A DNA stretch of 64,000 nt from Verrucomicrobiaceae bacterium (lineage in GTDB: Bacteria > Verrucomicrobiota > Verrucomicrobiia > Verrucomicrobiales > Verrucomicrobiaceae). Shown here in pieces: positions 26,555 through 35,609 of this stretch (position 1 is the stretch's first letter; every line of letters starts with the position of its first letter). The translations under genes were made by a program, and so were the position numbers. The DNA is taken from NCBI GenBank assembly GCA_027484445.1, contig JAIXSY010000026.1, forward strand, positions 1-64,000, read 5' to 3'. The notes beneath the pieces were generated by a model. It saw nothing but the letters and a program-made list of their open reading frames with translations. It was not told the origin of the DNA and did no database searches.

Positions 26555-26924
26555 GAGAGGTCGGCTGAGTTTTTCCATACGCCCGCTCCACCTTCGCCAC
26601 GCGGAGTTGGTAATCCGCATACCATCGCGTCTTGCCTGTCTCCTGCGCGATGCGGTGTTCCGCATTCGCCTTCCAGTTGGCGATGGCCTGCGTGCTCTCC
26701 CAATACGACACTGTGATGCCAAAGCCGCCCGCGCCGCGTGCGCTTTCCACGCCGAGAAAGCCCGGCTGCTCATGCGCGAGCGCCACCATGCGCTCGGCCA
26801 TGTCGCCATAACCTTGATCGCCCTCCGTGCGCTGCGAAGTGAAGATGACCGCGTAGTAGGGTGGCGCAGGTGTTTGGGCGAAGGCGGGGGCGGACATGAA
26901 CTCAGGGGAAGGCTTCCCGCTCAT
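26547..26924 (-). CDS. Antibiotic biosynthesis monooxygenase (ABM) domain protein
   Basis: The protein of up to 125 residues is one ABM ferredoxin-like domain: YYAVIFTSQRTEGDQGYGDM, MVALAHEQPGFLGVESARG and ITVSYWESTQAIANWKANAE, ending HRIAQETGKTRWYADYQLRV. ABM proteins include small heme-degrading and quinol monooxygenases, but most members have no known substrate. A second in-frame Met at 26897 would remove nine residues and may be the true start, because the conserved strand begins at YYAVIF. Its end overlaps the downstream thioesterase fusion. Confidence 0.82.
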   Translation of the reverse strand: MSGKPSPEFMSAPAFAQTPAPPYYAVIFTSQRTEGDQGYGDMAERMVALAHEQPGFLGVESARGAGGFGITVSYWESTQAIANWKANAEHRIAQETGKTRWYADYQLRVAKVERAYGKTQPTSHE

Positions 26925-26971
26925 CAGAACAAGTCGAAAACCATGCCTTCGCGCGAAGGGTAGCGCGGCGC

Positions 26972-29900
26972 CTAGGGCATCGGTTCCCAGATCAGGCTAC
27001 CGGAAAGGACGGGAGCCCCGGAGGCGCTGCTGCTGGGCAAAAGGAAATGCCCCACGGCCTGTCTGCGGCCAGGAATGCAGAGGCCGCTGAAAGTGCCTGG
27101 TCTTTGACGCCGCAGGCTGGGATTCAAGGGGTCGATGTCCATGGCGCGGCCTGTTCCCTGGAGGATTCCCGTGGCTGGGGTCAGAGTGGGGGCCAGCGCG
27201 TGAGGATTCGCGAGCGGATCGCTGGCGATTTGCAAGACATTGCCCGCCGTCAGGGTCAGGCGTTGCTGGAAGGACTGGGCCAGACCTCCTTCTCGGAAGG
27301 TGAGGCGGCTGTTCAGGGGGGCAAGGGGGATGTCAAAAAGTCGCTGCAGTGCGGTCGGAGCCACCCAGAGACCGCCAGCACCCGTGATCGTGTGCAAAGG
27401 AAAGCCACTGGGGTAGTTCGTGCCCGTGTTCACAGCTAGCTTCAGCCAGTCGAGGCTGCCTTGATAAACATGGTTGGCAGAGAGAGCGCGCTGCCAGCCC
27501 TGCACGGAACCGAGATTGCCATAAAGCATGGCATGCACGGGTAGGCTGCCATCCTGGGCCAGACCTGCCGACAGCGTGACAGAGCTGCCGTCTGCAAGTC
27601 TCGCCATCCACTGCGCAGTGCCAGAGAGGCTCACGGTCTGAACGGCCCAGCCTGCGCCCTGAGGTAGGCTAGCGTTGCCGATGGAGGCTTGCGGTAACTC
27701 ATAGGCCGCATGCCAGCGACCGGCGAGACCGTAGGCAGGCACTCGGGTGGAGAAAGCCGCGCGCAGGGCCACGACCGATGCCTCATCAGGCAAGGAGAGA
27801 GCTGGATCACTCAGAGTTCCCGTCAGCCGTGCTTGATTGGGATTGATGCTGAAGCTGAGACGCAGTGGACTATAGGGACTGCGGCGCGGGAGAGATACGG
27901 TGCCCAGCCAGGGTGCCGCCGGATCGGTGCTGCCGACCAGAGTTCCCGTGATGGCATGGACATGCATGCCTCGGGTGAGTCTGCCCGTAAAAACGGCAGA
28001 GGGTGCCACAGTGATTGTTAGGCTGCCACCCAAGCCACCATTGTAAGTCGTGTGACGGTCCAAGAGCCCATGGAAAGTTCCCATGACTGCCTCGGGTGGA
28101 CCTTGAACCTCCCAGATCAGGCGCTGGGGTGGGGTGGTGCCGATGGCATTGCTAGCAGTGATGGTGACGCTGTAAAAACCCGGTGCCATGGGCTGACCCA
28201 GCAATCTGCCCGTGGTGGCATCAAAGCGCACGCCGGGCGGCAGGCCAGATACGGTCCAACGCGTGACACTGCTGCTGGCAGTGATGCGGCGATCGAGTTC
28301 TCGCCCGACGAGGGCTGAGCTCGCCAGAGCCGACAGGTCAAGCACGGGCAGGCGCAGCAGAGTGAGGCGGCCTGGCAGGGTGGCACGCCCCACGACGGGC
28401 GTGCCCTTCAAGGAAACGGAGACGATGCAGTGGTAGCGCCCCTCATCCGCAGGCTGAGCCTGCTGGATGATGAGGCGTGCACTGCGTGTGCCAGAGATGC
28501 GTGCAGTGTCTGAAAGGGGAACACCACGGTCGGTGCTGTACCATTGGTAGGTTAGACCGGGACCGCTGGCCGTGCAGGTCAGAGTGGCGGTGCGACCCTC
28601 GACCACGGTCACATCCGGGATGCCAGGCTTCATGACACCGATGGCCATTTTTCCAGTGCTGGCTCGCCCCCAGGGATGATCCACCGTGAATTCGTAGAGA
28701 CCCGCATCGGCCATCCGCTGGCCGATGTTGGGCAGGAGATCTCCCGTCATCTGACGCAGGGGCACGCCGTCTTTCCACCACTGGCGGGTCACCGTCATGC
28801 CGTTGGGCACAGAAACACTGGCCGAGAAGTCCACGGGCTGTCCTTCCACCAGAACCTGGGACTCGGCCAGGGTCGATATGGTGGGGTATGGCACGGCTGT
28901 GCCAGTGACGATGAGCTTCACACTCGTGATGTCAAAAGCTGCTTGCGGGCGGCGATGATCGGTGATTTCCAGCTGCCAGATGCCATGCGATGGCTCGCCC
29001 CAGTGGCGCATGGACGTGTAGCTCGTCGCCGAGGTCACCTTCCCTAGATCAGTAGTAGATGGGGTGAAGAAAACGCTGCTTGTGCCCGTGGGGCTGCGCA
29101 GGACGAGCGTCAGGTCCTTCCGCTCAACCCCGCTCAGTGCCAACGTGAGCTGCACGTTCTCTGCCCGCAAGGGCGTCTGGTTGCTCAGGTCGATCGGGTA
29201 AATCACCGTGCGCCCTTTGGGTGGCGCTTTGGAGGGAGGCGGTGTCACCGGGCCGGGCACCGTCCAGCGCAGCTGAGCCAACTGCTGGGCTTGTGGGCTA
29301 GAACCATTCGTGCCCTGCGTGGGGGCTGTGAAGGAGTGCTGCACCGTCAGCTGAGTTCCTAGTGGCACCCAGCGGCGAGCCAGCTCCACCGCTGCCTGGG
29401 CCTGCACCAGACCGCCACCGAAATTCAGGTGGTGCTTGATCGGGGGCAGGGCCTGGATTTCGACCCCAGGACGATTCCCTGCACGCCGCACCCAACCGCT
29501 GCTGCTTGGGTCGATCTCGCGTGACGTGCGCAGTAGAATTTCCTTCACGTCCCGCCAGGACAGGGCCGGATTCGCCTCCAGCATCAGTGCACACACGCCT
29601 GACACGACAGGTGCAGAAAAGGACGTGCCCATCAAAACGCCCGTGTAGCTGTAGTCATCCGTGTCCAGATCCTGCACGCCATTTTCGGGATTGTAGCCAC
29701 CCTGTCCAAGAAGGTCCGTCGTGAGAAGACCGCGGGCAGGATTCCCCGAAGGTCCGACGCAGGTGAGGTGCGGCCCGCCTTCGCTATAAAACGTGAGCTT
29801 CCCATCCGAACCGACTGCTCCGACGCAGATGCCATAGATGCTGTTTGCGTAACTATCTTTGCTTCCCTGATCCAGCCGTGCCCGACCATTGCCAGAAGCC

Positions 29901-31135
29901 CAAACGGAAACCACCCCAAGGCCACGTCGGCCCGTCTTGGCGGCATTTTCCATCGCCGCATGAAACAAAGGCCCGGCCTCGAAGAGCTCAGCAGCCCCAT
30001 CAGGAGCTCCCCAGCTGTTGTTTTTCACGGCGATCTTGTCGTTTTGATGCGCAGCCGTCGTCGCATCCTGGCTATCATCCGTCATCTCTTCACCGCCCAG
30101 GTGCAAAATGGAGACCAGGCTAGCTTTCGGCGCCACTCCGGCGAGACCAATGCCATTGTTCGATCTTGCGGCGATGATGCCTGCAACGGCAGTACCATGG
30201 GCATCTGATGACAGTGGATCGGGCTCCGCACTTTTCATCGGCTCCAGCAGATTGACGTGCAGGCCGCTCATGTTGATGTTCGGCACCAGATCGGGATGGC
30301 TCATCTGGATGCCTTCGTCGATCACGGCCACCACGATTCCCTCCCCCTGACCATAGGTCCAGGCACCAGGCACCCTGGCATCCACACCAGCCACGGAGAC
30401 CCGGGAACCTGTGTTGACAAGATGCCACTGCGAAGAAAAAAGAGGGTCATTCGGCACCACCGTTTTTTTTGCAGCTCGGCTTTTTAGCAGCGGCGTCACG
30501 CTGGCCACCAGAGTCGGTGCCTGGGCCATCAGCCGCTGGATTCCCCGCAGCGCCTCCAGCGGGTTGCCCTTGGGACTCTGCACAATGCGATGCTCCGGTG
30601 AGTAACTCGGGCGCTCCACTCCTTCCAAACCCGCCGCTGCTAGATCAGGCTCTCGTGCCGGATCCTTCAGCCTCACCAACAGACGGCCCGTGAGCACGCG
30701 TGCCAGATCACGTCGGCGTTCCTTGAGTTCCACGGGGTAGAGGACCAAGCCCGGCCAGATACCAGTGCGCACTGCTCTCTCCTCTGCCTGTGCCAAAAGT
30801 GCCGCTGCATCTGCCTGAGCCGATAAACTTTGCAGACCACTCGCCGGTTCATAGAGCTCGTCCAAAGCCAAACGAAAGCGCTGCACATGCTCACCCGGCA
30901 TCGGCAGGGTGACTTCCCCTCTTTGCAGCAGTTCCTGGGGCAAATCCATCTTTAGAGACTCTTCGACACCTTCACGATCCGTCGTGGTTCCTGATGGAGG
31001 CAAACGGCCTTGCCTGTCTTCTGCACGGTGGGCAAAATCACGCCAGCCTGAACGCCAGCCGAGCGTTAGGCACAGGGCCAGAAGTGCCGCAGCGGCAAGA
31101 ATTCGAAGAGCAAATGAGGCGCGACGATGGCTCAT
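26972..31135 (-). CDS. Large secreted S8 (subtilisin) peptidase with P-domain and Ig-like domains
   Basis: The 1387-residue protein has an N-terminal membrane/signal segment (residues 8-27), a prodomain-like region to about 225, and a subtilase domain with Asp273 (VAVIDEGIQMSHPD), His313 (DAHGTAVAGIIA), the oxyanion Asn416 (VWASGNGR) and Ser505 (MGTSFSAPVVSG). Residues about 645-765 form a proprotein-convertase P-domain (DLTLVLRSPTG, GIWQLEITDHRRPQAAF). Two Ig-like stretches follow (DAGLYEFTVDHPWG, DEGRYHCIVSV), then a putative-Ig/cadherin-like segment (MAPGFYSVTITASNAIGTTP) and a C-terminal domain of Gly/Thr-rich strands. All catalytic residues are present. It is likely exported or surface attached; no recognisable sorting tag is visible at the C-terminus. 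Confidence 0.9.
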   Translation of the reverse strand: MSHRRASFALRILAAAALLALCLTLGWRSGWRDFAHRAEDRQGRLPPSGTTTDREGVEESLKMDLPQELLQRGEVTLPMPGEHVQRFRLALDELYEPASGLQSLSAQADAAALLAQAEERAVRTGIWPGLVLYPVELKERRRDLARVLTGRLLVRLKDPAREPDLAAAGLEGVERPSYSPEHRIVQSPKGNPLEALRGIQRLMAQAPTLVASVTPLLKSRAAKKTVVPNDPLFSSQWHLVNTGSRVSVAGVDARVPGAWTYGQGEGIVVAVIDEGIQMSHPDLVPNINMSGLHVNLLEPMKSAEPDPLSSDAHGTAVAGIIAARSNNGIGLAGVAPKASLVSILHLGGEEMTDDSQDATTAAHQNDKIAVKNNSWGAPDGAAELFEAGPLFHAAMENAAKTGRRGLGVVSVWASGNGRARLDQGSKDSYANSIYGICVGAVGSDGKLTFYSEGGPHLTCVGPSGNPARGLLTTDLLGQGGYNPENGVQDLDTDDYSYTGVLMGTSFSAPVVSGVCALMLEANPALSWRDVKEILLRTSREIDPSSSGWVRRAGNRPGVEIQALPPIKHHLNFGGGLVQAQAAVELARRWVPLGTQLTVQHSFTAPTQGTNGSSPQAQQLAQLRWTVPGPVTPPPSKAPPKGRTVIYPIDLSNQTPLRAENVQLTLALSGVERKDLTLVLRSPTGTSSVFFTPSTTDLGKVTSATSYTSMRHWGEPSHGIWQLEITDHRRPQAAFDITSVKLIVTGTAVPYPTISTLAESQVLVEGQPVDFSASVSVPNGMTVTRQWWKDGVPLRQMTGDLLPNIGQRMADAGLYEFTVDHPWGRASTGKMAIGVMKPGIPDVTVVEGRTATLTCTASGPGLTYQWYSTDRGVPLSDTARISGTRSARLIIQQAQPADEGRYHCIVSVSLKGTPVVGRATLPGRLTLLRLPVLDLSALASSALVGRELDRRITASSSVTRWTVSGLPPGVRFDATTGRLLGQPMAPGFYSVTITASNAIGTTPPQRLIWEVQGPPEAVMGTFHGLLDRHTTYNGGLGGSLTITVAPSAVFTGRLTRGMHVHAITGTLVGSTDPAAPWLGTVSLPRRSPYSPLRLSFSINPNQARLTGTLSDPALSLPDEASVVALRAAFSTRVPAYGLAGRWHAAYELPQASIGNASLPQGAGWAVQTVSLSGTAQWMARLADGSSVTLSAGLAQDGSLPVHAMLYGNLGSVQGWQRALSANHVYQGSLDWLKLAVNTGTNYPSGFPLHTITGAGGLWVAPTALQRLFDIPLAPLNSRLTFREGGLAQSFQQRLTLTAGNVLQIASDPLANPHALAPTLTPATGILQGTGRAMDIDPLNPSLRRQRPGTFSGLCIPGRRQAVGHFLLPSSSASGAPVLSGSLIWEPMP

Positions 31136-31311
31136 GTTTTCTAAAAATTACACACATGCAGATCATTTTGCTATTTTTATTATGGAAATTATATTTGAAG
31201 CCGAAAAACACTCTTCTGGTTCCCGTTTCCAACCCCACCGTCTCAGCTGCTGCTGCCTCTCCCGTCCACTCCTGGCAGGCGTTAGCACCGTCGGCTCCGA
31301 TTTTTTTAAAA

Positions 31312-31341
31312 TTGCCTCCCTGGCCCCTTTGCGGGTAGATT
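31312..31341 (+). promoter_or_regulatory. Possible promoter of the 31377 gene
   Basis: TTGCCT (31312-31317) and TAGATT (31336-31341) are separated by 18 bases, downstream of an AT-rich tract and 36 bases before the start codon. Sequence match is moderate and untested. Confidence 0.35.
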
Positions 31342-31376
31342 GCAGGTCGCCATCCGATATCCCCCCTAGCGGACGC

Positions 31377-32315
31377 ATGATCCAGAACCCTACCAACCCC
31401 CGGCTTTTCATGCCCCTCCTGGCGGCTTGCCTGAGCGCGCACCTGAGCCTCATCGCTCAGTCGCTGCCCAAGGTCACTGCGGGTGCCGCAGTCGCCACTG
31501 GCCAAGCCAAAGCCAGCTCCATGTCGCAGCCCACCCTCAGCCCGGCTCCCAGCATTAGCGTGCCACGCATCAACACACCCACCATGCCGCGCATGGGTTA
31601 CGCACGCTATCCGTGGAAGACAGACATCGTCGCCACAGTATTCTGGGTCGGAGAGCAGCCCACAGAGAACAATCCCACCCCCAATGACAAAAGCTCCTGG
31701 GACACCGAGTGGATGAAAAACTTCGGCGGTTACGATGACCCCGACCCAGCCAAGCGGGGGCCGAACTTTTGTCCCATCGGGTTCACGCCCGGGCAAAATC
31801 CCTTCTATGTCGCCCTGCCCTACAATGACTGCTTGGACTACAACTCCCACAAGAGCGAAGCGCCCAAAGTCATCCCGTGGTTTCGGGAAAAATTCGTCCG
31901 CCCTGGCAAAAGCGTGCTGAAGGGACAGTGGGTCGCCATCCGCTACGGCAACCGAGTTTGCTACGCCCAGTGGGAGGACTGCGGGCCCTTCGTCACAGAT
32001 GATCACGCCTACGTCTTTGGCAGTGCGCGGCCAAAGAACAACAGCAACAAGGGAGCCGGCATCGACATCTCTCCCGCGATCCGCGATTACCTAGGCCTGC
32101 GCAGCATGAGCCGCTGCGATTGGCGCTTTGTCGATGTCTCTGAAGTGCCGCCAGGGCCCTGGCGAAACATGGGCGCGAACAATCCCTTTGTCCGTGCCCA
32201 ACAGCAGCAGCGTGCGCAGGACGCCCAGTCCACTCTATCCCGACTGCAAGAGCTGCGGCGGATGCGTGATGCTTACTTTCAGCAAAACGGAGCCGGTCAG
32301 TACCAAAACCGCTAA
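31377..32315 (+). CDS. Unrecognised secreted protein
   Basis: The 312-residue protein has a hydrophobic N-terminal segment (FMPLLAACLSAHLSLIAQS) suggesting export, a Pro/Ser-rich linker to about residue 75, and a globular region with YPWKTDIVATVFWVGEQPTE, FGGYDDPDPAKRG, NPFYVALPYNDC and WVAIRYGNRVCYAQWEDCGP. The last 45 residues are Gln/Arg-rich. The strand VCYAQWEDCGPFVTDDHAYV with paired Cys and Asp residues recalls the double-psi barrel of RlpA/expansin-like proteins, but I cannot confirm it. The start at 31377 fits a signal peptide better than the long upstream frame. It is divergent from the S8 protease gene. Confidence 0.6.
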   Translation: MIQNPTNPRLFMPLLAACLSAHLSLIAQSLPKVTAGAAVATGQAKASSMSQPTLSPAPSISVPRINTPTMPRMGYARYPWKTDIVATVFWVGEQPTENNPTPNDKSSWDTEWMKNFGGYDDPDPAKRGPNFCPIGFTPGQNPFYVALPYNDCLDYNSHKSEAPKVIPWFREKFVRPGKSVLKGQWVAIRYGNRVCYAQWEDCGPFVTDDHAYVFGSARPKNNSNKGAGIDISPAIRDYLGLRSMSRCDWRFVDVSEVPPGPWRNMGANNPFVRAQQQQRAQDAQSTLSRLQELRRMRDAYFQQNGAGQYQNR

Positions 32316-32342
32316 ATCTCGCCGGCCAAGGGCCGCACTGCC

Positions 32343-34007
32343 TCAGTCTTTGGAATTCAGATTCCCTGACTTCCGAATCGCCCGCAGCAGTCGCCAGCCC
32401 AACCAGAGGCTAATGGCGTAGCCCAGCGCCCCGAAAATCGAAACCCCACCGAGCAAAGGCGGTGCCTGACGACTCCAGAGATCCGATGAGCCCAGAAACA
32501 GCGCTGCGGTTAACACACCGAGCACCAAGCGATTGATGATGGGATCGAGATGTCGGTGATCCAAATGCACGGTCAGTGTGCCATCGCGGAAACGGGCGAT
32601 CAAATCTGCCAAATCGCGCGGCAGCAGCGACAGCAGACGATCCCAATCCCGCACCGCACGGCGTGCCCGCCGAGCCAGTCGTCCGGGAGAAAGCCGCCGC
32701 AAAATCAGCCGCTGACAGAAAGGCTGCATCAGCTCTGCCAAACTCACCTCGGGGCTGAATCGCCGACTCGTGCCTTCCAGCACGATCAGGGTCTTCAAGA
32801 GCACTGCTAGGGCAGGCGGCAATGTGATCTGATGTCGGCGGATGATCTCGATCAAGGTCGAAAGCGCATGACCCACGCGAATATCACGCAGCGGATGCCC
32901 GATGTAATCCGCCATGAAATCATCCAGGTCAGACCGCAGGCGATCTCGCGCACAGTTCGCCGGCACCGCACCCAGCCGCAGCACCTGCTCCGTCACCTGA
33001 TCCGAATCATTTTCCACGATGGCCATCAGCAGCGCCTCTACCTCATCGCGCAGTTCATCATCGATCCGCCCGACCTGTCCACAGTCCAGCACCCCCACCA
33101 CACAGCCTGGCAGCAGCATCAGATTCCCAGGGTGCGGGTCCGCATGGTAGAAGCCATCGCGGAACACCATCTCCAAATACATGTTTGCGCCACGGCGGGC
33201 AAATTCGCTCAAATCTTCCCCCACTTCCCGCAGCGCCTGAATGTCCGTGCCTGAAATGCCATTCAGGCGCTCCATCGTCAGGATCTGATCCGAACAAAAC
33301 TCTGGGTAAACGCGCGGGATATGCACCTGCGGATCTTCCCCGAAATGCCGCGTGAACTCCTCCAGGTTGCGCTTTTCATAAGTGAAATCCAGCTCGCGCA
33401 GCAAGGTTCGGTGGAACTGACGCACAATCGCCCCAGGTTGGTAAGGACGCACCGAAGGCGTGTGCTTTTCCAGCAGTTCCGCCAGTGCCTGCAGGATCTC
33501 CAGATCCGTGCTGATCCGTGCCTCAATGCCACGACGACGGATCTTCACCACCACACGCTCCCCGCTGTGGAGACGTGCCGCATACACCTCGGCAATGGAG
33601 GCCGCTGCCAGCGGTGCCTCCTCAAACTCGGCAAAAAGCTCCGCCACTGGCCGCCCCAAACTCGTCTCTAGCGTCTGGCGTGCTGTCCCCACAGGCTCGG
33701 CGGGAACATTGGCCTGCAGCTCGGTCAATTCCGCCGTCAGCTCCGCCCCGATCAAATCCGCGCGCGTGCTCAGCATTTGCCCCAGCTTGATCGTCGTGGT
33801 GCCCAGCTCCGTCAGTGCCAAACGAACTCGTGCCGCCGTGGTGATGCCCGCTAGCGCCTGGCCATCCGCACTCTTCAGGCGATCATTCAGCCAGGGGTAA
33901 TCAAACCCACCAAACAAGTCTGCCAGTCCATACTTTCCTAGCACCGCCGCGATCTCTCCCAACCTCTTGGCATGACGCTCCAAACGAGCAATGGCATCGA
34001 TTTTCAT
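32343..34007 (-). CDS. AarF/UbiB (ABC1) family atypical kinase
   Basis: The 554-residue protein carries the ABC1/UbiB hallmarks: the KxGQ motif in IKLGQMLSTRADLI, the Ala-rich loop AAASIAEVYAARL in place of a P-loop, the VAIK-like lysine in ERVVVKIRRRGIE, FHADPHPGNL-type YHADPHPGNLMLL, and VGVLDCGQVG instead of DFG. Two C-terminal transmembrane helices (about residues 490-540) match the usual tail. Family members act as ATPases or lipid-linked kinases supporting ubiquinone or other isoprenoid lipid functions. Length agrees with long UbiB proteins. It stands alone and convergent with the preceding gene. Confidence 0.92.
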   Translation of the reverse strand: MKIDAIARLERHAKRLGEIAAVLGKYGLADLFGGFDYPWLNDRLKSADGQALAGITTAARVRLALTELGTTTIKLGQMLSTRADLIGAELTAELTELQANVPAEPVGTARQTLETSLGRPVAELFAEFEEAPLAAASIAEVYAARLHSGERVVVKIRRRGIEARISTDLEILQALAELLEKHTPSVRPYQPGAIVRQFHRTLLRELDFTYEKRNLEEFTRHFGEDPQVHIPRVYPEFCSDQILTMERLNGISGTDIQALREVGEDLSEFARRGANMYLEMVFRDGFYHADPHPGNLMLLPGCVVGVLDCGQVGRIDDELRDEVEALLMAIVENDSDQVTEQVLRLGAVPANCARDRLRSDLDDFMADYIGHPLRDIRVGHALSTLIEIIRRHQITLPPALAVLLKTLIVLEGTSRRFSPEVSLAELMQPFCQRLILRRLSPGRLARRARRAVRDWDRLLSLLPRDLADLIARFRDGTLTVHLDHRHLDPIINRLVLGVLTAALFLGSSDLWSRQAPPLLGGVSIFGALGYAISLWLGWRLLRAIRKSGNLNSKD

Positions 34008-34141
34008 GCCTCAGCATATCGAGCCAAGATCATCTCGTCAAAGCCATGCCCCAACCACTTCCTCCAGCCTTCCTGTCACTGCTTTGGCTACGCCAGCCAT
34101 CGAATGAGAAGACAAGAAAGAGTACGATGTTGCCCACACGA

Positions 34142-35503
34142 CTAAAACGTCAGTGAATTCAAATAGTGCTCCAGGTTCGTGTAGCCATCGCTCTGCCTAG
34201 CGTTGCCGTCGGCGGGATCGTTCGCGTGGAGGCCATGCTCTTTCTCCCATGCATCGGGCATGCCATCGCGATCTGAATCTGTCGGCGCGATGCCGCATTC
34301 GAGCTGCGGCCAGCCGCCGACTTCTTTCTGGCTGTCGATGCGGCGATGTGTGCGGTCTTTGATACCGGCGATCACGCGTTGATCGGCTGCGTCGCGCACT
34401 TTGCTGGCTCCTGCTTTCGTCAAAACGAGCTCGTAGGCTGCCTCTGCGCTCTGCGTGGCCGGTCGCTCGCTTTCAGGCACGACTTCAGCCGCTTGCACGA
34501 ACTTCTCCTTCGTCACATCGCCAACGTATTTGCCACCGCGCACCCCCCATTGAAAGGCGGCGTAGTTGTCCGCATTCCATTCAGGCTTCCCTTCAAACAC
34601 ATTGCCGTTCAGGAAGCCAGTCGTCACGTTCTGCGCCTCGGCTTTCGGGGCGATGGGAAAGAAGTCGCGCTTGAAGTCGGTGTTCGGCCCTGGGCACCAG
34701 TAGTTGGCCACGAGGTTAAAGCGACCGGTGGCGAGGTTGCACGCGCCTTCCCAGTTGTAGATAACATTGTTGCGAAAATCGAAGATCGAGTGCGCGCTGC
34801 TCTCTGGCGGTGGATAGCCGCCGAGCGTCGGATGTCGGTCGCGGCTGCTGAAAAGCAGATTGTGATGGATGCTGATGCTACCTCTGATCTTGCGGAACGA
34901 CATCAGCATCGCATGCGGCTCCTTTTTGTGATGCGTGCTGTCATTGAGCGCCTCGCCAAAAAGGCACCACTGCATCGTGAAACGATCCGCCGCATACACG
35001 TCCATGATGCCATCGACGCCCCACGTGGCCGTCACATGATCGAGGATCACATCCGTGCAGCCGTCCTTCTCCGGTCCGAAGCCGATCACATCCTCCGAGG
35101 TCTTCGTTTCATCGCCAAGGCGGAAGCGCATGAAGCGCACAATGACATCCGAGCACTTGTTGAACTGGATGCCATGATCCCGCACGGCGATCCCGCCGCC
35201 CGGAGCCGTCTGTCCGGCCAAAGTGAGGCCCTTCACGCCCTCAACGCGCAGTTCCTTCTTCAACACGATCGTGCCACCGACATCAAACACCACCGTGCGC
35301 GGCACGTCGGCCTTCTTCGTTTGGATGGCATCCCTCAAGCTGCCCTCGCCGCCATCGTCGAGGTTTGTGACATGATACACATCTCCGCCGCGCCCGCCTT
35401 TGGCAAAGCGGCCGTAACCTTCCGCTCCTGGAAAGGCGATCCACGGATCTACAGCAACCGCAGGCGTGGCAGAGACGACGATGAACGCAAAAGCAAGTTT
35501 CAT
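34142..35503 (-). CDS. Secreted pectate-lyase-like protein with calcium-type C-terminal motif
   Basis: The 453-residue protein (start at MKLAFAFIVVSATPAVAVDP) has a signal peptide followed by a parallel beta-helix typical of polysaccharide lyase family 1: FPGAEGYGRFAKGGRGGDVY, HVTNLDDGGEGSLRDAIQT, LAGQTAPGGGI, DHVTATWGVDGIMDVYAAD, SISIHHNLLFSSRDRHPTLG. Near the C-terminus DSDRDGMPDAWEKEHGL is a thrombospondin-type-3/EF-hand-like calcium motif. It should cleave pectin-type polyuronides outside the cell by beta-elimination; the exact substrate is inference. It diverges from a XylR-type regulator 106 bases away, a usual layout for inducible catabolic genes. Confidence 0.88.
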   Translation of the reverse strand: MKLAFAFIVVSATPAVAVDPWIAFPGAEGYGRFAKGGRGGDVYHVTNLDDGGEGSLRDAIQTKKADVPRTVVFDVGGTIVLKKELRVEGVKGLTLAGQTAPGGGIAVRDHGIQFNKCSDVIVRFMRFRLGDETKTSEDVIGFGPEKDGCTDVILDHVTATWGVDGIMDVYAADRFTMQWCLFGEALNDSTHHKKEPHAMLMSFRKIRGSISIHHNLLFSSRDRHPTLGGYPPPESSAHSIFDFRNNVIYNWEGACNLATGRFNLVANYWCPGPNTDFKRDFFPIAPKAEAQNVTTGFLNGNVFEGKPEWNADNYAAFQWGVRGGKYVGDVTKEKFVQAAEVVPESERPATQSAEAAYELVLTKAGASKVRDAADQRVIAGIKDRTHRRIDSQKEVGGWPQLECGIAPTDSDRDGMPDAWEKEHGLHANDPADGNARQSDGYTNLEHYLNSLTF

Positions 35504-35609
35504 TAGCAGCACTAGCCTAGCTCCTGCAGCTACATCTTCATGGCATGATTCTGCAAAAGGCATTCAGAATCCTGCAAATAGGCTAAAGCGATGACCGTTC
35601 CTTTTTTTC

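Noticed and set aside
25205..26716. 503-codon plus-strand frame
   Set aside because: Antisense to the squalene-cyclase-like gene and the thioesterase fusion, with no protein-like pattern.
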